Of a DNA stretch of 64,000 nucleotides, positions 36,296 to 63,568 are shown one piece after another. Made by a program: the position numbers and the translations under genes. The first letter of the stretch is position 1, and every line of letters begins with the position of its first letter. The notes under the pieces were generated by a model. That model worked only from the letters and a program-made list of their open reading frames with translations, was not told where the DNA came from and made no database searches. Source of the stretch: Schistosoma haematobium (Eukaryota; Platyhelminthes; Trematoda; Strigeidida; Schistosomatidae); the NCBI RefSeq assembly GCF_000699445.3, contig NC_067196.1:27545116-27609115 (forward strand), written 5' to 3'.

Positions 36296-37563
36296 AGACT
36301 AGGTCATCCAAGTGGTTGTATGCAATAGTATTATATGTATGGCTTTCATTCTGGGTCTTACTCTGATACATTTATTAGGCATCAAAAACTTTTGTCTCGT
36401 TCCACTAATAAAGGTGGTATAATACATGGCAAAAAACAATTCCATTTTCACTCATAAACTCTTATATGTATTATTTTTATAAATGCATAAAACCATCTTT
36501 CTCGATTGTTCGATTCAAGCAGTGGAGTCAGACACGGTTGTCCGATCTCACCAGTCCTCTTCAACTTTGCCATCAATGATATTCTGGAAACAGCTCTGAT
36601 GGATGTAAAGTAATGGTGGTGTGGATCTGTTGCCTGGAGAAAGACTTCTCGACCTTGAGTATGCGGATGACATTGTCCTACTGTGTGATAATGCCCAAGG
36701 CATGCAATCCGCACTTAATCAGTTGGCAATCAGTGTCCGTAGGTATGATATGTGCTTTGCACCTTCGAATTGCAAAATACTTCTACAAGACTGACAGGAT
36801 TCTAATCCTGTACTCACCCTAGATGGTGAGCAGATAGAAGTAGTTGAGAAGTTCGTGTATCTAGGTGGCTACATAAGTGCTGGTAGTGATATCAGCGACA
36901 ATACCAATTCACGTAAAGTGAAAAGCAGAGCGGCTTATGCCAATCTGGGCCACCTTTGGCGCCTTCGTGATGTTAGTCTGGCTGTAAAAGGTCGGATCTA
37001 CAACGCGTCGGTGAGAGCAGTTCTGCTCTATGCTTGTGAAACCTGGCCTCTCCGAGTCGAGGACGTTAGACGACTCTCTGTGTTCGATCATCGCTGTCTC
37101 CGAAGGATTGCTGACATTCAGTGGCAACACCATGTTAGTAATGCAGAGGTTCGGCATCGTGTGTTCGAGCGCAGAGACGATAATGCAATCGGTGTCACCA
37201 TCTTGAAACACCGACTTCGGTGGCTTGGACATGTTCTACGAATGTCGTCCCAGAGAATTCCACGTCGTGTATTATTTGCCGACTCTGGGACTGGTTGGAA
37301 GAGGCGGAGAGGTGGTCAGTGCATGACATGGTGTCGTGGTATGAAAGAAAGCTGTAAAGGACTGGCTTGTGTTGGTCCTTCACGACTCCCTGGTTGGGGT
37401 CTGAGAGATGGTGCTACACAGTGGCTAGAGACGTTATCAGATATGGCTCAGAATAGAAGCGAGTGGCGATCCTGCTGTAACCTTCTTTTACTTTCTTCAT
37501 AAAAAGTGGTTGTACCTTCCTTAACTAAAAGAACTCTTCTGGTTGTACCTTTCCGTTTCCCCC

Positions 37564-37604
<41 letters not shown>

Positions 37605-37780
37605 ACTACCATGCGCTAATCTGTGGTCGTTATTGTTCTCTATTTTCCTTTCTTCTCTCTTATACGCGCCTTACATCTTTTTTCTCTCCCCGTCCTCATT
37701 GTTATTGTGTGACGCATATATATTTGGTGCCCAAGTGTACCAATATTTATGTGTTCAAATAAATAAATAAATATTTTTAT
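36296..37780 (+). mobile_element. RTE-like retrotransposon, 5'-truncated, copy A
   Basis: From about 36518 the plus strand reads SSGVRQGCPISPVLFNFAIND (motif B), then LEYADDIVLLCDNAQ (motif C intact, out of frame after an indel near 36640), then at 36855-37502 the well-preserved C-terminal region (NLGHLWRLRDVSLAVKGRIYN, TILKHRLRWLGHVLRMSSQ, RLPGWGLRDGATQWLETLS). A 3' region with (TTA)n and a CAAATAAATAAATAAAT end follows. Bases 36296-36719 match 59863-60283 exactly except for a 3-bp indel. 36296-36517 is not recognisable RTE sequence. It lies about 300 bp upstream of the p38 coding start. Confidence 0.85.
37565..37602. repeat. (TTA)n microsatellite
   Basis: About a dozen TTA units inside the 3' region of the RTE-like copy. 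Confidence 0.9.
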
Positions 37781-38091
37781 AAATACTTCGTCTTTGTTTA
37801 TAATAAGGATGCCATCAATAGAAGGTGCACGTTTGCCTTTGAATGCAGAAGGTTTTTCATAACAACTACTACTACCATCCTTGTACAACAACTAAGCTTC
37901 CTAAATAAGTAGTTCACTTCTTAGTCAGTTCAAAAACGACCACTACTCATTTTTAAAAATAGGTACAATGATTTTTATCATCACATATGGATTTTACTTG
38001 TTGTTTTATTAGAATGTACATTATTTGCTGTTCAGCCATAATAACTATGTACCCCTAACATTTGAGCTTTTAATTACCTTCTCTTAGATTC

Positions 38092-54628
<16,537 letters not shown>

Positions 54629-55006
54629 ATGTATATTTATGTATTTTATTTCTATATACACGGAGAAATATTGTTTCTTTAGCCTCATTTATGCATCTAT
54701 ATATGTATACAACTAATAATATTTGGAATTATCAAAATTGATATGTTACAGTTAAACCCAATTACCATTTACTTTCTGATCCGGTTGATATGTTTGCTTA
54801 TTCCGCATATTACTAAAAACCCTTAACATGCTTTATTTTTCTTTTTACTAAAAACTAATATTGAATATTCTTTGTATAAACATTTTATTTACATAAATAT
54901 TTTTCCATACAAACGTTCCTATATACGAAAACTTTTCTCGCTTTTATCCTGTAGCTCATTTTTTATACACAAAGATCTCACATTCTGTGACTAGTAATGA
55001 AAACTA

Positions 55007-55012
55007 AATAAA
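55007..55012 (+). terminator. Candidate polyadenylation signal for p38
   Basis: AATAAA about 380 bases after the p38 stop codon. Other AT-rich near-matches occur in this interval, so it is a candidate only. Confidence 0.45.
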
Positions 55013-55735
55013 GTCTACATTAGTAATGGTATAAATTGTTTGATAAAAAATCAACATACAGCTCAATAGTTAATCTTCACAAATCGTTTAAGACTGGATA
55101 TGTATATGCAAGTGGAAAATTTTTTTTTTAATTTACATAGAAAATGCTTTTAAAACCTTTTTTGTACTTCTATCATCTTTATTAAAAAAGTTTTCGGACA
55201 CAAATGAAGAGCGAGGTTAATCTGTGTTCTTATTTCCTTTTGATATTTTTGTGATTGGTTCTATTCTTGCTTTTCTGGGATAAATTATTCATCAGCTTTC
55301 TCACTGTAAAATCATTTATTCATTTGATTCTCAGTATATAAATAAGCTCATTTATGCTATTAGCTAATTTAGACTCAAGGAATGTAATAACCTGATAGAA
55401 ATGTTCATCGTCTTAGATTGTTCGTCATGATGAATACTAAAATGGTATTAATTATAATAAACGTTTTGTTGTGACTTTAAGTTCGGCTTAAGAACAGTAC
55501 TTCGTATAATAATAATCTATAGATCAAAAAGGAAGCTTATAATAAAAGGGATATAGATATACATATATATGATATTAGTCCAATAATAGTTCTAAGAAGA
55601 TATCCGTAATTTAATCTTCATTAGAATATAAGAAGAGAATCGATATGTGGAATTACAAAAATAAGGTGATTTCTTACTTCGTGGTTTAAATGTAGGTCAA
55701 GAATGGGTGCATCTGTGACAATGTGACCGATATTT
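55013..55735. other. Intergenic, nothing recognised
   Basis: AT-rich sequence between p38 and the short LTR element; no supported feature. Confidence 0.45.
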
Positions 55736-56004
55736 TGTTATAACGTGAAAAAGATGCTCCTGATTAAGGGATAGCGAATTATTGATCGGACCAAAGACGC
55801 ACAAACACGTAGAACGACCTAGGGTTCTGATTGGTCCAGCTTCCCTGTCTAGCCCAGCCAGTTGAGTCCAGAACACAAGTCACAGCCTCTGGATTCATAA
55901 ATCCAATCAGAACCCTAGGTCGTTCTACGTGTTTGTGCGTCTTTGGTCCGATCAATAATTCGCTATCCCTTAATCAGGAGCATTTATTTTTCACGTTATA
56001 ACAA
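55736..56004. repeat. Palindromic 5' LTR: inverted plus direct LTR ends
   Basis: About 100 bp at 55736-55835 is the near-perfect reverse complement of 55903-56004 (core CCAAAGACGCACAAACACG against CGTGTTTGTGCGTCTTTGG). Both arms correspond to the 3' part of the LTR at 56812-57187. The loop (55836-55902) also reads, on the minus strand, as the next LTR segment (GTTCTGGACTCAA, GGGCTAGACAGGGAAGC). So an inverted LTR end faces a direct LTR end. Confidence 0.85.
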
Positions 56005-56005
56005 T

Positions 56006-56018
56006 TGGCGACGGGGTG
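56006..56018 (+). promoter_or_regulatory. Primer-binding site
   Basis: TGGCGACGGGGTG lies two bases past the LTR end. It would pair with a tRNA ending CACCCCGTCG-CCA; the isoacceptor was not identified. Confidence 0.6.
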
Positions 56019-56170
56019 AAGAAAAAAATACAATCCAAAGTCATTCTGTAATTGGACGAAATCCAGTCTAATTATCCAACCAATCAACATCCAGATTGTC
56101 GTCAGTGTCCTTCAACGACATTGGTCATTAGTCATACAGTAATTTTCATCACAAGTGCTGATTCAAAAAA

Positions 56171-56755
56171 ATGACTCTCCCGTCCGATCGATTACAGCTG
56201 CTCTTTGAACGACATTTGGAGTTATTAGTCAAATTCCGCACGCAGCTGCTAAATCGCTCATGCTATGAAGACGCGACGGAAGTGGATGGACTGATATCTG
56301 AAATACACAGTGAGCTGGAAAATGACAGCAGCCTCCATGAATCCTCGATGAACTGTACTTCAAACGAAACAGTCATCCATGATGCGCCCAGTGGTCCAGT
56401 ACTTTCTATTCCAGAAACATGCCCGGTAATGGAGTCAAACTCCATCAACCCCCAAACAGCATGTGCAGACAGTAACATATCCAGCTCACGAGAAGATCTC
56501 ATTGTTTTGCCAGAAAATGTGTTCCACGCATCAAATAATAACCAAGAACCTGGTACAGTTTTGTTGGACGCCGATTATCATAATGCTCCACTACTTACTA
56601 AAGATTTAAACCCTGATGACTTCGAATTGGATGGCGTTTATCCTCAATATCTGATCGATTTTACTGGATTCCCTGTGCAATATGTTTTAAATACAATCAA
56701 ATTAATTGTAATTTGGGTTTATGAAGACCCAACATTATTTCGCGGGGGAGGATAA
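56171..56755 (+). CDS. Small ORF in gag position of short LTR element
   Basis: 194 codons from ATG at 56171 to TAA. The N-terminal 50 residues are a helix-rich, charged segment (MTLPSDRLQLLFERHLELL), the middle is acidic and Ser/Asn-rich, and the end (YVLNTIKLIVIWVYEDPTLF) is hydrophobic and may be a junction artefact. No zinc knuckle, protease or RT motif. By position after LTR and primer-binding site it is a gag remnant, probably spliced by deletion to sequence near the 3' end. Transcription could start in the LTR. Confidence 0.55.
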   Translation: MTLPSDRLQLLFERHLELLVKFRTQLLNRSCYEDATEVDGLISEIHSELENDSSLHESSMNCTSNETVIHDAPSGPVLSIPETCPVMESNSINPQTACADSNISSSREDLIVLPENVFHASNNNQEPGTVLLDADYHNAPLLTKDLNPDDFELDGVYPQYLIDFTGFPVQYVLNTIKLIVIWVYEDPTLFRGGG

Positions 56756-56798
56756 ACGCGGAAAAAATTTAAAATCCGGACATCAACTCCGGATCTCC

Positions 56799-56811
56799 AA
56801 AAAAAGGGAGG
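56799..56811 (+). promoter_or_regulatory. Polypurine tract
   Basis: AAAAAAAGGGAGG directly before the TGTTGGGA start of the 3' LTR, the standard plus-strand primer position. Confidence 0.75.
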
Positions 56812-57187
56812 TGTTGGGATATTCAGAAAAATATCCCAAAAATTATCCTGTTAAGCCTAATGCTATCCTTGGACATGAAATGGTATCATCTTATTGGTCA
56901 ATATTTATTTGACGTGTTATTTTCCTGTTGGCCATTATTGTACAATGTTATCTTCTATTTTATGGTACGTTGTGGACTGCTTGACTGGTATATAAACAAA
57001 GTATGTTTGAAATATAATGATTCATAAATCCGAGGCTGAAACTTGTGTTCTGGACTCAATTGACTGGGCTAGACAGGGAAGCGAGACCAATCAGAACCCT
57101 AGGTCGTTCTACGTGTTTGCGCGTCTTTGGTCCGATCAATAATTCGCTACCCTTGATCAGCAGCAAATATTTTTCACAGTTATAACA
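56812..57187 (+). mobile_element. 3' LTR of family L2
   Basis: 376 bp from TGTTGGGATATTC to TTATAACA. Contains GGTATATAAACAAAG near 56985, a fair TATA box. The last 110 bp match the palindromic 5' region. Confidence 0.8.
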
Positions 57188-57367
57188 ATTTACACCCTGC
57201 CTGATGTTCCCGACTGTTGATTATAAAGATCTCGGGAATCGCAACCAAAGTTGCTCAGACTGATATTTAATTCGCTCATGGATTAATGCCATGTGTTTGT
57301 TCTTATGCTTCTAATTTTCTTACAGCCTACTTCGCCTCTCAACAGTCTTCATCAAGAACCCCCACAA

Positions 57368-57800
57368 GCCCTGGTATGGCTAAGTGTGGGGTGCGCCCGC
57401 GCTCCCTCTCGAAATGCTCTCACACGGCCACGCGTACACAGCCTCTGTCAGGCAAGTCCTACTCACTGCGTTCTCGTGGCGGTAGTATTGTTTACGAAAA
57501 TGAGAGGACGAAAAGCGAATGTCCGGCGTTTTGACCGGGCCAGTGGACACGGTGGGTCCACCTAAGGGAGTTGGTAAACCCTGATTCCAAACCAATGGTG
57601 CACATGGGCTCCAGTATCCTGAAGGGACAAATGGCGTATGAACCAATCGTTGGTCACCGGCTATCATGGGACTGCATCTCCTCACGATGCTCTACTGCCT
57701 TTTGGACCAGACCTTTAGGTCAAAGGCTCGGAGTGTGGCCTCTTAAGAAAACCACCTGCTTCGGTCTGGGCACCTGGGCAGTATCACAGCCCACATACAA
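57368..57800 (+). repeat. Dispersed repeat family R1, plus strand
   Basis: From GCCCTGGTATGGCTAAG to CAGTATCACAGCCCACA; nearly the exact reverse complement of 50340-50768. Immediately followed by the endonuclease of an RTE-like element, so it might be that element's 5' region; but it also stands alone in the p38 intron, so a separate non-autonomous repeat is equally possible. Confidence 0.65.
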
Positions 57801-58020
57801 ATAAAGCAAAAATGACGATATTTACTGAAAATTCTATTCACGCTTCGGTTAACAGTCAAACAATTCACACTATTATTATTTACCACGTCGCTTATTCGCT
57901 CTCTTTTATTCCCACTCTATGTATCCTTATTTTTCGATTTATACAGCAGCTCGCCTATGGTGGAAACTCGGTTCTATCTAAACGTTCTCGAGTCACTGTC
58001 CGGTTAAAAATTGTATGTTA

Positions 58021-60876
58021 CCACCGAATATGAGTACTGAAGCAGTTTTTCTGAAACCACGTGCACCATTCAAACTGACTGCCTTCAACGTTCGCACACT
58101 TATGCAGGTCGGAAAACAGACAGTGCTGGCTATGTCTTTGAAAAGTCTTAATATCGACGTTTGTTGTCTATCCGAGACCCGTGTTCAAGACTGGTGAAGT
58201 ACTGCAAATTGTGCTGTTAGATTAGAAAGTTCCATCAAAGTGAGAAGAAATCGGCGTGAGAAACGATGTCTTTTCGTCATCTCCGTCTATTCTCCGACAG
58301 ATTGCAGCCCGGATGCAATCAAGGATGAGTTTTACCACCAGTTGTCTGTTATAATTATAATAATTTATTTTCAAATAACAGTTAGTTACATGAGGCATGC
58401 CAGTTTACAGGCAAGATCAAATTGTTACAAATGATACAATATCCACTATAGTAAACTACTTGGCTGGGTTGATAATTTATGAGATATGAATGTAGATGGT
58501 TTTAATCAGTATCACAGTTGGCGCGTTTCATGAAAGTTGCGTTGCGAATGTGCAACTGATGGTCAAGGATAGGCCCATTGAATATAGGAGCTTCTAAAAG
58601 TCGCAACCTTATGTCCCTTTGGAATATCTAAGGCTTTGAGGATGGTTCAGGATGAAATCACCCGTTCCATATCACAAGGGGCAAGTAAAAGAAAGGACGA
58701 GAGACAGAGTAGCCAATATTCATGAAGGAATGCTTAAGGTATGATTACTCAGTCTAATTTTCTTTTATTAAGGTATTTGTTGAGAAAGAGCATTTTAATA
58801 GGTTAAAGAAAATAAGTGTGAACAAGGTATGAGTGGACATACAACTGACAAATAGAGGCGATTCAGAAAGGAGCTGAGAGTATGGGATTATGTGTGGTTA
58901 TAAAATAAAATATAGTGCTAGAAACAGTATTGTGATATACAATTGGCCATCTTCCTTTTTTATCGAAGCTATTGGAGCCCTTTTCATTTTTTTGTATTAT
59001 TATTATTTTTTAAGTATCATTGGGTCTTGAGTAGGCTTCGTATATTAGCAAATTGTCTAGTTTGCTTGTAATAGGATTACTGGGTAGGAAGTGAAACCAA
59101 TTCAACGTTCGTAACACGATTTAAAGAGGTATTTTGCGTGATAAATCAACATTAAAACCTTAAGTTCGTGACATCCCAGCACTTACTTTCGGAGCAGTCA
59201 TCGCCGATGTGCCACCTGGCGTCCCCCTTCTGCATCTCAAGCCTGAACTCAGATTGATCACATCGCGATCAGCTACCGCCGGCGTACTTGTGTACAAGAC
59301 TGACGCTCCTTTTGGAGTACTTATCTAGACTCTGCGCCAATCTTACCTTACTTTTCAGTGGACAACAAAGTGACCGCCACTAACGGATTGATGTTAGCAA
59401 GCTGGTTGCAACTTCTGTTGCAAGTAAGTAACGAACCGAGCTAGATTCTAGGCTAGCTGCCAGCTCACTGAGAAGTATAGATGAGCAGTAGTTGCAATTG
59501 CATGCCGCCATGAAAATGGTGAGTAAAGTCGCTTGATGCTTCACGGAAGCTCCCGTTTATAAGCGCTGGGTTTCTTCTGGCTCCTTACAACTCATCTAAG
59601 CCTGTCGGTCTACTCCGGGTGACCGTGGTGACTTTTTGACTAAGGAATTGACGACGTTGTTTACAAAGGTTTGGGAACTAGAGAGTGTACCAACGTCAGG
59701 GAATGAGTCGATAGTTGTCCCTATCTTTAAAAAGGGTTCACGTCGTTCCTGTAACAACTATCGGGGGATAAGTCTACTTCCGATTGCGTCCAAGCTATTG
59801 GCTTCCGTCATACTTCGTAGGTTGTTCAAAACCCGAGAAAGATTGACTCGCGCTGAGCAGGCAGACTAGGTCATCCAAGTGGTTGTATGCAATAGTATTA
59901 TATGTATGGCTTTCATTCTGGGTCTTACTCTGATACATTTATTAGGCATCAAAAACTTTTGTCTCGTTCCACTAATAAAGGTGGTATAATACATGGCAAA
60001 AAACAATTCCATTTTCACTCATAAACTCTTATATGTATTATTTTTATAAATGCATAAAACCATCTTTCTCGATTGTTCGATTCAAGCAGTGGAGTCAGAC
60101 ACGGTTGTCCGATCTCACCAGTCCTCTTCAACTTTGCCATCAATGATATTCTGGAAACAGCTCTGATGGATGTAAAGTAATGGTGGTGTGGATCTGTTGC
60201 CTGGAGGACTTCTCGACCTTGAGTATGCGGATGACATTGTCCTACTGTGTGATAATGCCCAAGGCATGCAATCCGCACTTAATTAGTTGGCAATCAATGC
60301 CCGTAGGTACGGTATGTGCTTTGCACCTTCGAAATGCAAAGTACTTCTACAAGACTGGCAGGATTCTAATCCTGTACTCACCCTAGATGGTGAGCAGATA
60401 GAAATAGTCGAGAAGTTCGTGTATCTGGGTAGCTGCATAAGTGCTGGTGGGGGTGTGAGTGATGAGATTAATGCACGTATAGTGAAAGCCAGAGCGGCTA
60501 ATGCCAATCTGGGCCACCTTTGGCGCCTTCGTGATGTTAGTCTGGCTGTAAAAGGTCGGATCTACAACGTGTCGGTGGGAGCAGTTTTGCTCTATGCTTG
60601 TGAAACCTGGACTCTCCGAGTCGAGGATGTTAGACGACTCTCTGTGTTCGATCATCGCTATCTCTGAAGGATTGCTGACATCCAGTGGTGACGACATGGC
60701 CCAGAATAGAAGCCAGTGGCGATCCTGCCGTAACCATTTTTACTTCTTTTCATAAAACGTGGTTGTACCTTCCGTAATTGAAAGAACTCTCCTGGTTGTA
60801 TCTTTCAGTTTCTACTATTATTATCAGCATTATTATAATTACACTACCTTACACTAATAATAAATGATAAATAATC
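58021..60876 (+). mobile_element. RTE-like retrotransposon, composite copy B
   Basis: Plus strand: endonuclease start at 58024-58197 (FKLTAFNVRTLMQVGKQ, CCLSETRVQDW), then LFVISVYSPTDCSPDA to 58345; a foreign segment 58350-59175; the end of the endonuclease near 59200-59340 (RCATWRPPSASQA, QIDHIAISYRRR across a frame break); RT fingers at 59636-59863 (SIVVPIFKKGSRRSCNNYRGISLLPIASK); a patch 59863-60283 identical to copy A that skips most of the palm; then the C-terminal region to about 60667 and an ATT-type tail. Stops and deletions make it inactive. Confidence 0.82.
58350..59175 (-). mobile_element. Non-LTR-like 3' end with (AAT)n tail, copy 2, nested in RTE endonuclease
   Basis: Bases 58362-59124 are identical, gap-free, to 26241-27003. 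The following 55 bp are homologous but differ at about seven positions. It splits the endonuclease between HQLSV and RCATWRPP, with loss of some host sequence. No clear target duplication was found. Confidence 0.75.
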
Positions 60877-61401
60877 ATCTAAAGCTAATCGATAGAGTTG
60901 TTTACGATCCGATAAGTTTATACAGTCATGCAGCCTCCAGTCGACAACGCAAAACCAACGTTCCCAAACTGCTAGGTTCGAATGGCCCATCTAACAACGA
61001 CAAACCCTCTCTGCCAAACTTCTGACAGAACAGTGATTTCGGACATTTCAATAGATCCATACTAATTATAACGATGAGAGCTTCACTTGCGATTCCATAG
61101 GAGTCTCAGTAGTTAACCTGTTCGCCGACTTGGCGTGGCGGAAACTGCAACACCTATACAAACATAGTTCTCCCGGCCCGGATATAGTTCATTTTGCAAT
61201 ACTGAGAGAAGAAACTTCAGTCTTGGCAGCACCGCTTAGCATGACGTTCTCACATTGGCTATGAGGAGGCACTGTGCCAGAAAGTCGGAATCTGGCCCAC
61301 ATTACATCAGTCTTCAAATGAGACCGATAAGCTGAACATAGATTTTATTGGTCAGTAGCACTTCGCTCAAAAGATCCCTCAAAAGTTATTTGGTATTAAA
61401 T

Positions 61402-61566
61402 GGTGGTTGAGGGTAGTCAACAGGAAACCCTGGACCCAGCTTTCGTACTACTTGGCACTCGTCAGCAAGGTGTGGTCTTGAAGGAACTGGTGCTCCCTGA
61501 CGGATTTAACCCCGTGTCACTCAGCTTCATAGTCAGAGACTATACCACTGAGCTGTCCGGGCCGCG
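61402..61566 (-). repeat. tRNA-related SINE, second copy
   Basis: Identical to 31073-31238 in reverse complement, including A-box-like and B-box-like stretches. Carried within the copied CR1-like tract, so it is not an independent insertion. Confidence 0.7.
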
Positions 61567-61601
61567 ATCAACCTTCTGTAGGACTGATGTAATCACAATT
61601 T

Positions 61602-61912
61602 ACTGATCACTTGGTGGTGATCAAGGTCATGTGTGTCAAGTCCTTCTTAGTGCAGATCGAGTGCTATCGACCACGTTGTATCAGTTCCCTCAAGACCACA
61701 GGTACATCTTTCTGACTAGTGCCAAGTAGCACGAAACCCGGGTTCAGGGTTTCTTGATGACTACCTCCAACTACCATCTGATCTCAACGTGGTGCACGCA
61801 GTGCCAGGTCACCTAGATTGGTGGCCACATTGCAACGTGGTCGATAGCATTCGATCTGCACTAAGAAGGACTCGTTACACATGACACCGATCAACACTAA
61901 GTGATCAATCAG
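61602..61912. repeat. Foldback unit, second copy
   Basis: Arms 61602-61678 and 61833-61912 inverted to each other; identical, as reverse complement, to the unit at 30721-31035. Confidence 0.75.
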
Positions 61913-63157
61913 TTGTGAATGTTATTTGGTCCTGGATAGTCGACGGTTTACGTGACTACTTGCTATTCACAAACTTCCTTTCACCCCAACAGAACGGTTT
62001 CACGGGGCTTCACTATTGTACTGCGTCGATGTCATATACCTTGGTTTTTCAAAAGATTATGGGAGGGATAATCATATATTTCGTTAGTGAAATAAGATTA
62101 TCAGAAATATGCAATGTAATAGCGCAATACACTTCAAACAATCTGATCATACATACACCCGTTAAGAACATTTATATACAAAAGTAAAGGGTCAACTAGA
62201 CTAGAAATAGAGAGCAAATTATCAAAGGGACTATTTGCGTCAAATTTTAATCATCATATGTGCTGCAAATCATTCAGTTCCTCAAAAGGTCGCCCATACC
62301 TCTCAGCAACCCACAATCATAAAGAACCGCAGTCTTTGCCTGCTCAGCCGCAAAACGCCTTGTTGGGCGGAGTACAGACGAACTGACGACATCGGAGTGT
62401 GCAGGCAATACAAACATATAAGGAACATATGTACGAAGTTTATAAGAGAGGACAGGCTTCAGTACCAGACAAAGCTTATGGATAAATTTGTCTCGGATAC
62501 GAAAAGCTTATTACGTTATGCAGCCTCTCTTCGTCAAGCCAAAACTGGAGTTTCCCAACTGCTGGGTCCTAACGGCCCGACCAACAACGACGGCGACGCC
62601 ACTAACCTTTAAGCCGAACAATACTCTCGGCCATTTCAACAAACCCACATCAACTATACTGATGAAGGCTTCATCTGCAACTCCAAAAGACTTTCCGAAG
62701 TGAACCTGAGCTCTGACTTGATGCTCCGAAAACTGCAGCACCTAAGAATAGACACTTCTCCTGGCCCGGATATGGACCATTCTGTCATACCGAGGGAAAC
62801 ATCCTCAATCCTGGCAACTCCACCTAGCGTGATGTTCTCACACTCGCTAAGCCGAGACAAACTACCGGGAAATTGGAAACTGGTTCACATCACACCAATT
62901 TTCAAAGGGGGTCGACGCAGCGAACCTTCAAGTTACCGACCGGTGGCTCTTCTCTCAATACCTTCAAAAATCATGGAGTCCCTGATATGCGGTGGTATAA
63001 ATAACTATTTACTGTCCTTAAATTTCTTCCCACCCCAACAGCATGGTTTCAGGAAGAGTTACTCTTGTATGACCAACCTGCTGAATGCGGTGGACAGATG
63101 GACAAGCATCCTCGATCGCAAGGGGAAGGTTGGTATCATGTACCTAAATTTCTCAAA

Positions 63158-63161
63158 AGCT
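63158..63161 (+). repeat. 4-bp target-site duplication, left
   Basis: AGCT, repeated at 63569-63572. Removing the LTR and one AGCT restores the codons for FSKAFDKV across the RT motif A region, which confirms the boundary. Confidence 0.85.
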
Positions 63162-63568
63162 TGTAGTGACTCACATTCATCACGAGAACACGACTGGTTT
63201 AATAAAAACAATTATTCTTATAACCAACTGTACCAGTGTTTGTTTTAATGTGCTTTTGTTTGACTGTGCTAATGACAGCTATTTTGTGCTTCCATTCCTT
63301 TACTTACACTTCGATTGTAACTTCGCGCGAATTCGGTTACGTTCTGTAACCAAACTTCTATCCTGGCACGATCTCGGTATCCTTTTGATGCCACGAGATC
63401 GCCAGCGAATATATCTCGATTTGGTCCATTAACTGTCTTCTGATATTTGGCTTCTCGGGGATTTTATGGATTTATTTGGTTTCGTTCAACCTTCGCCTTC
63501 TGATTAACTTGGCACGTGTTTCTCGGTAGCGGTGTTCATAGTTAATCTCAACTCGACGCCACGCTACA
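63162..63568 (+). mobile_element. Solo LTR inserted in the CR1-like RT
   Basis: 407 bp, TGTAGTGACTC to CGCCACGCTACA, with short inverted ends TGTAG/CTACA and AGCT target duplication. No internal retroelement sequence, so it is a solo LTR left by recombination between two LTRs. The TGTAGTG start resembles the minus-strand start of the L1 LTRs at 20781 and 27998, but the bodies differ, so family membership is open. Confidence 0.85.

Larger units (their letters stand above)
55903..57187 (+). mobile_element. Short LTR retrotransposon (family L2), non-autonomous
   Basis: Partial 5' LTR ending TTATAACA at 56003, a TGG-starting primer-binding site at 56006, one small ORF, a polypurine tract at 56799-56811 and a full 3' LTR. 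The internal region is only about 800 bp with no pol, so the element could move only with help, as in TRIM-like elements. Which autonomous family drives it is unknown; a diverged LTR of the family lies at 39500-39700. Confidence 0.8.
60877..62120 (+). mobile_element. CR1-like fragment, plus strand, copy of 30484-31770
   Basis: The inverted counterpart of the minus-strand CR1-like element. Bases 60898-61947 are identical to 31738-30689 with no gaps. Both flanks are homologous but diverged: the left AAGCTAATCGATAGAG against AAACTAATCCATAGAT, the right with several substitutions and a deletion of about 50 bp near 62025. Includes the SINE (61402-61566, minus) and the foldback unit (61602-61912). 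Confidence 0.85.

Noticed and set aside
56171..56755. Host gene with 194 codons
   Set aside because: It sits between an LTR with primer-binding site and a polypurine tract with 3' LTR, so it is a retroelement ORF.
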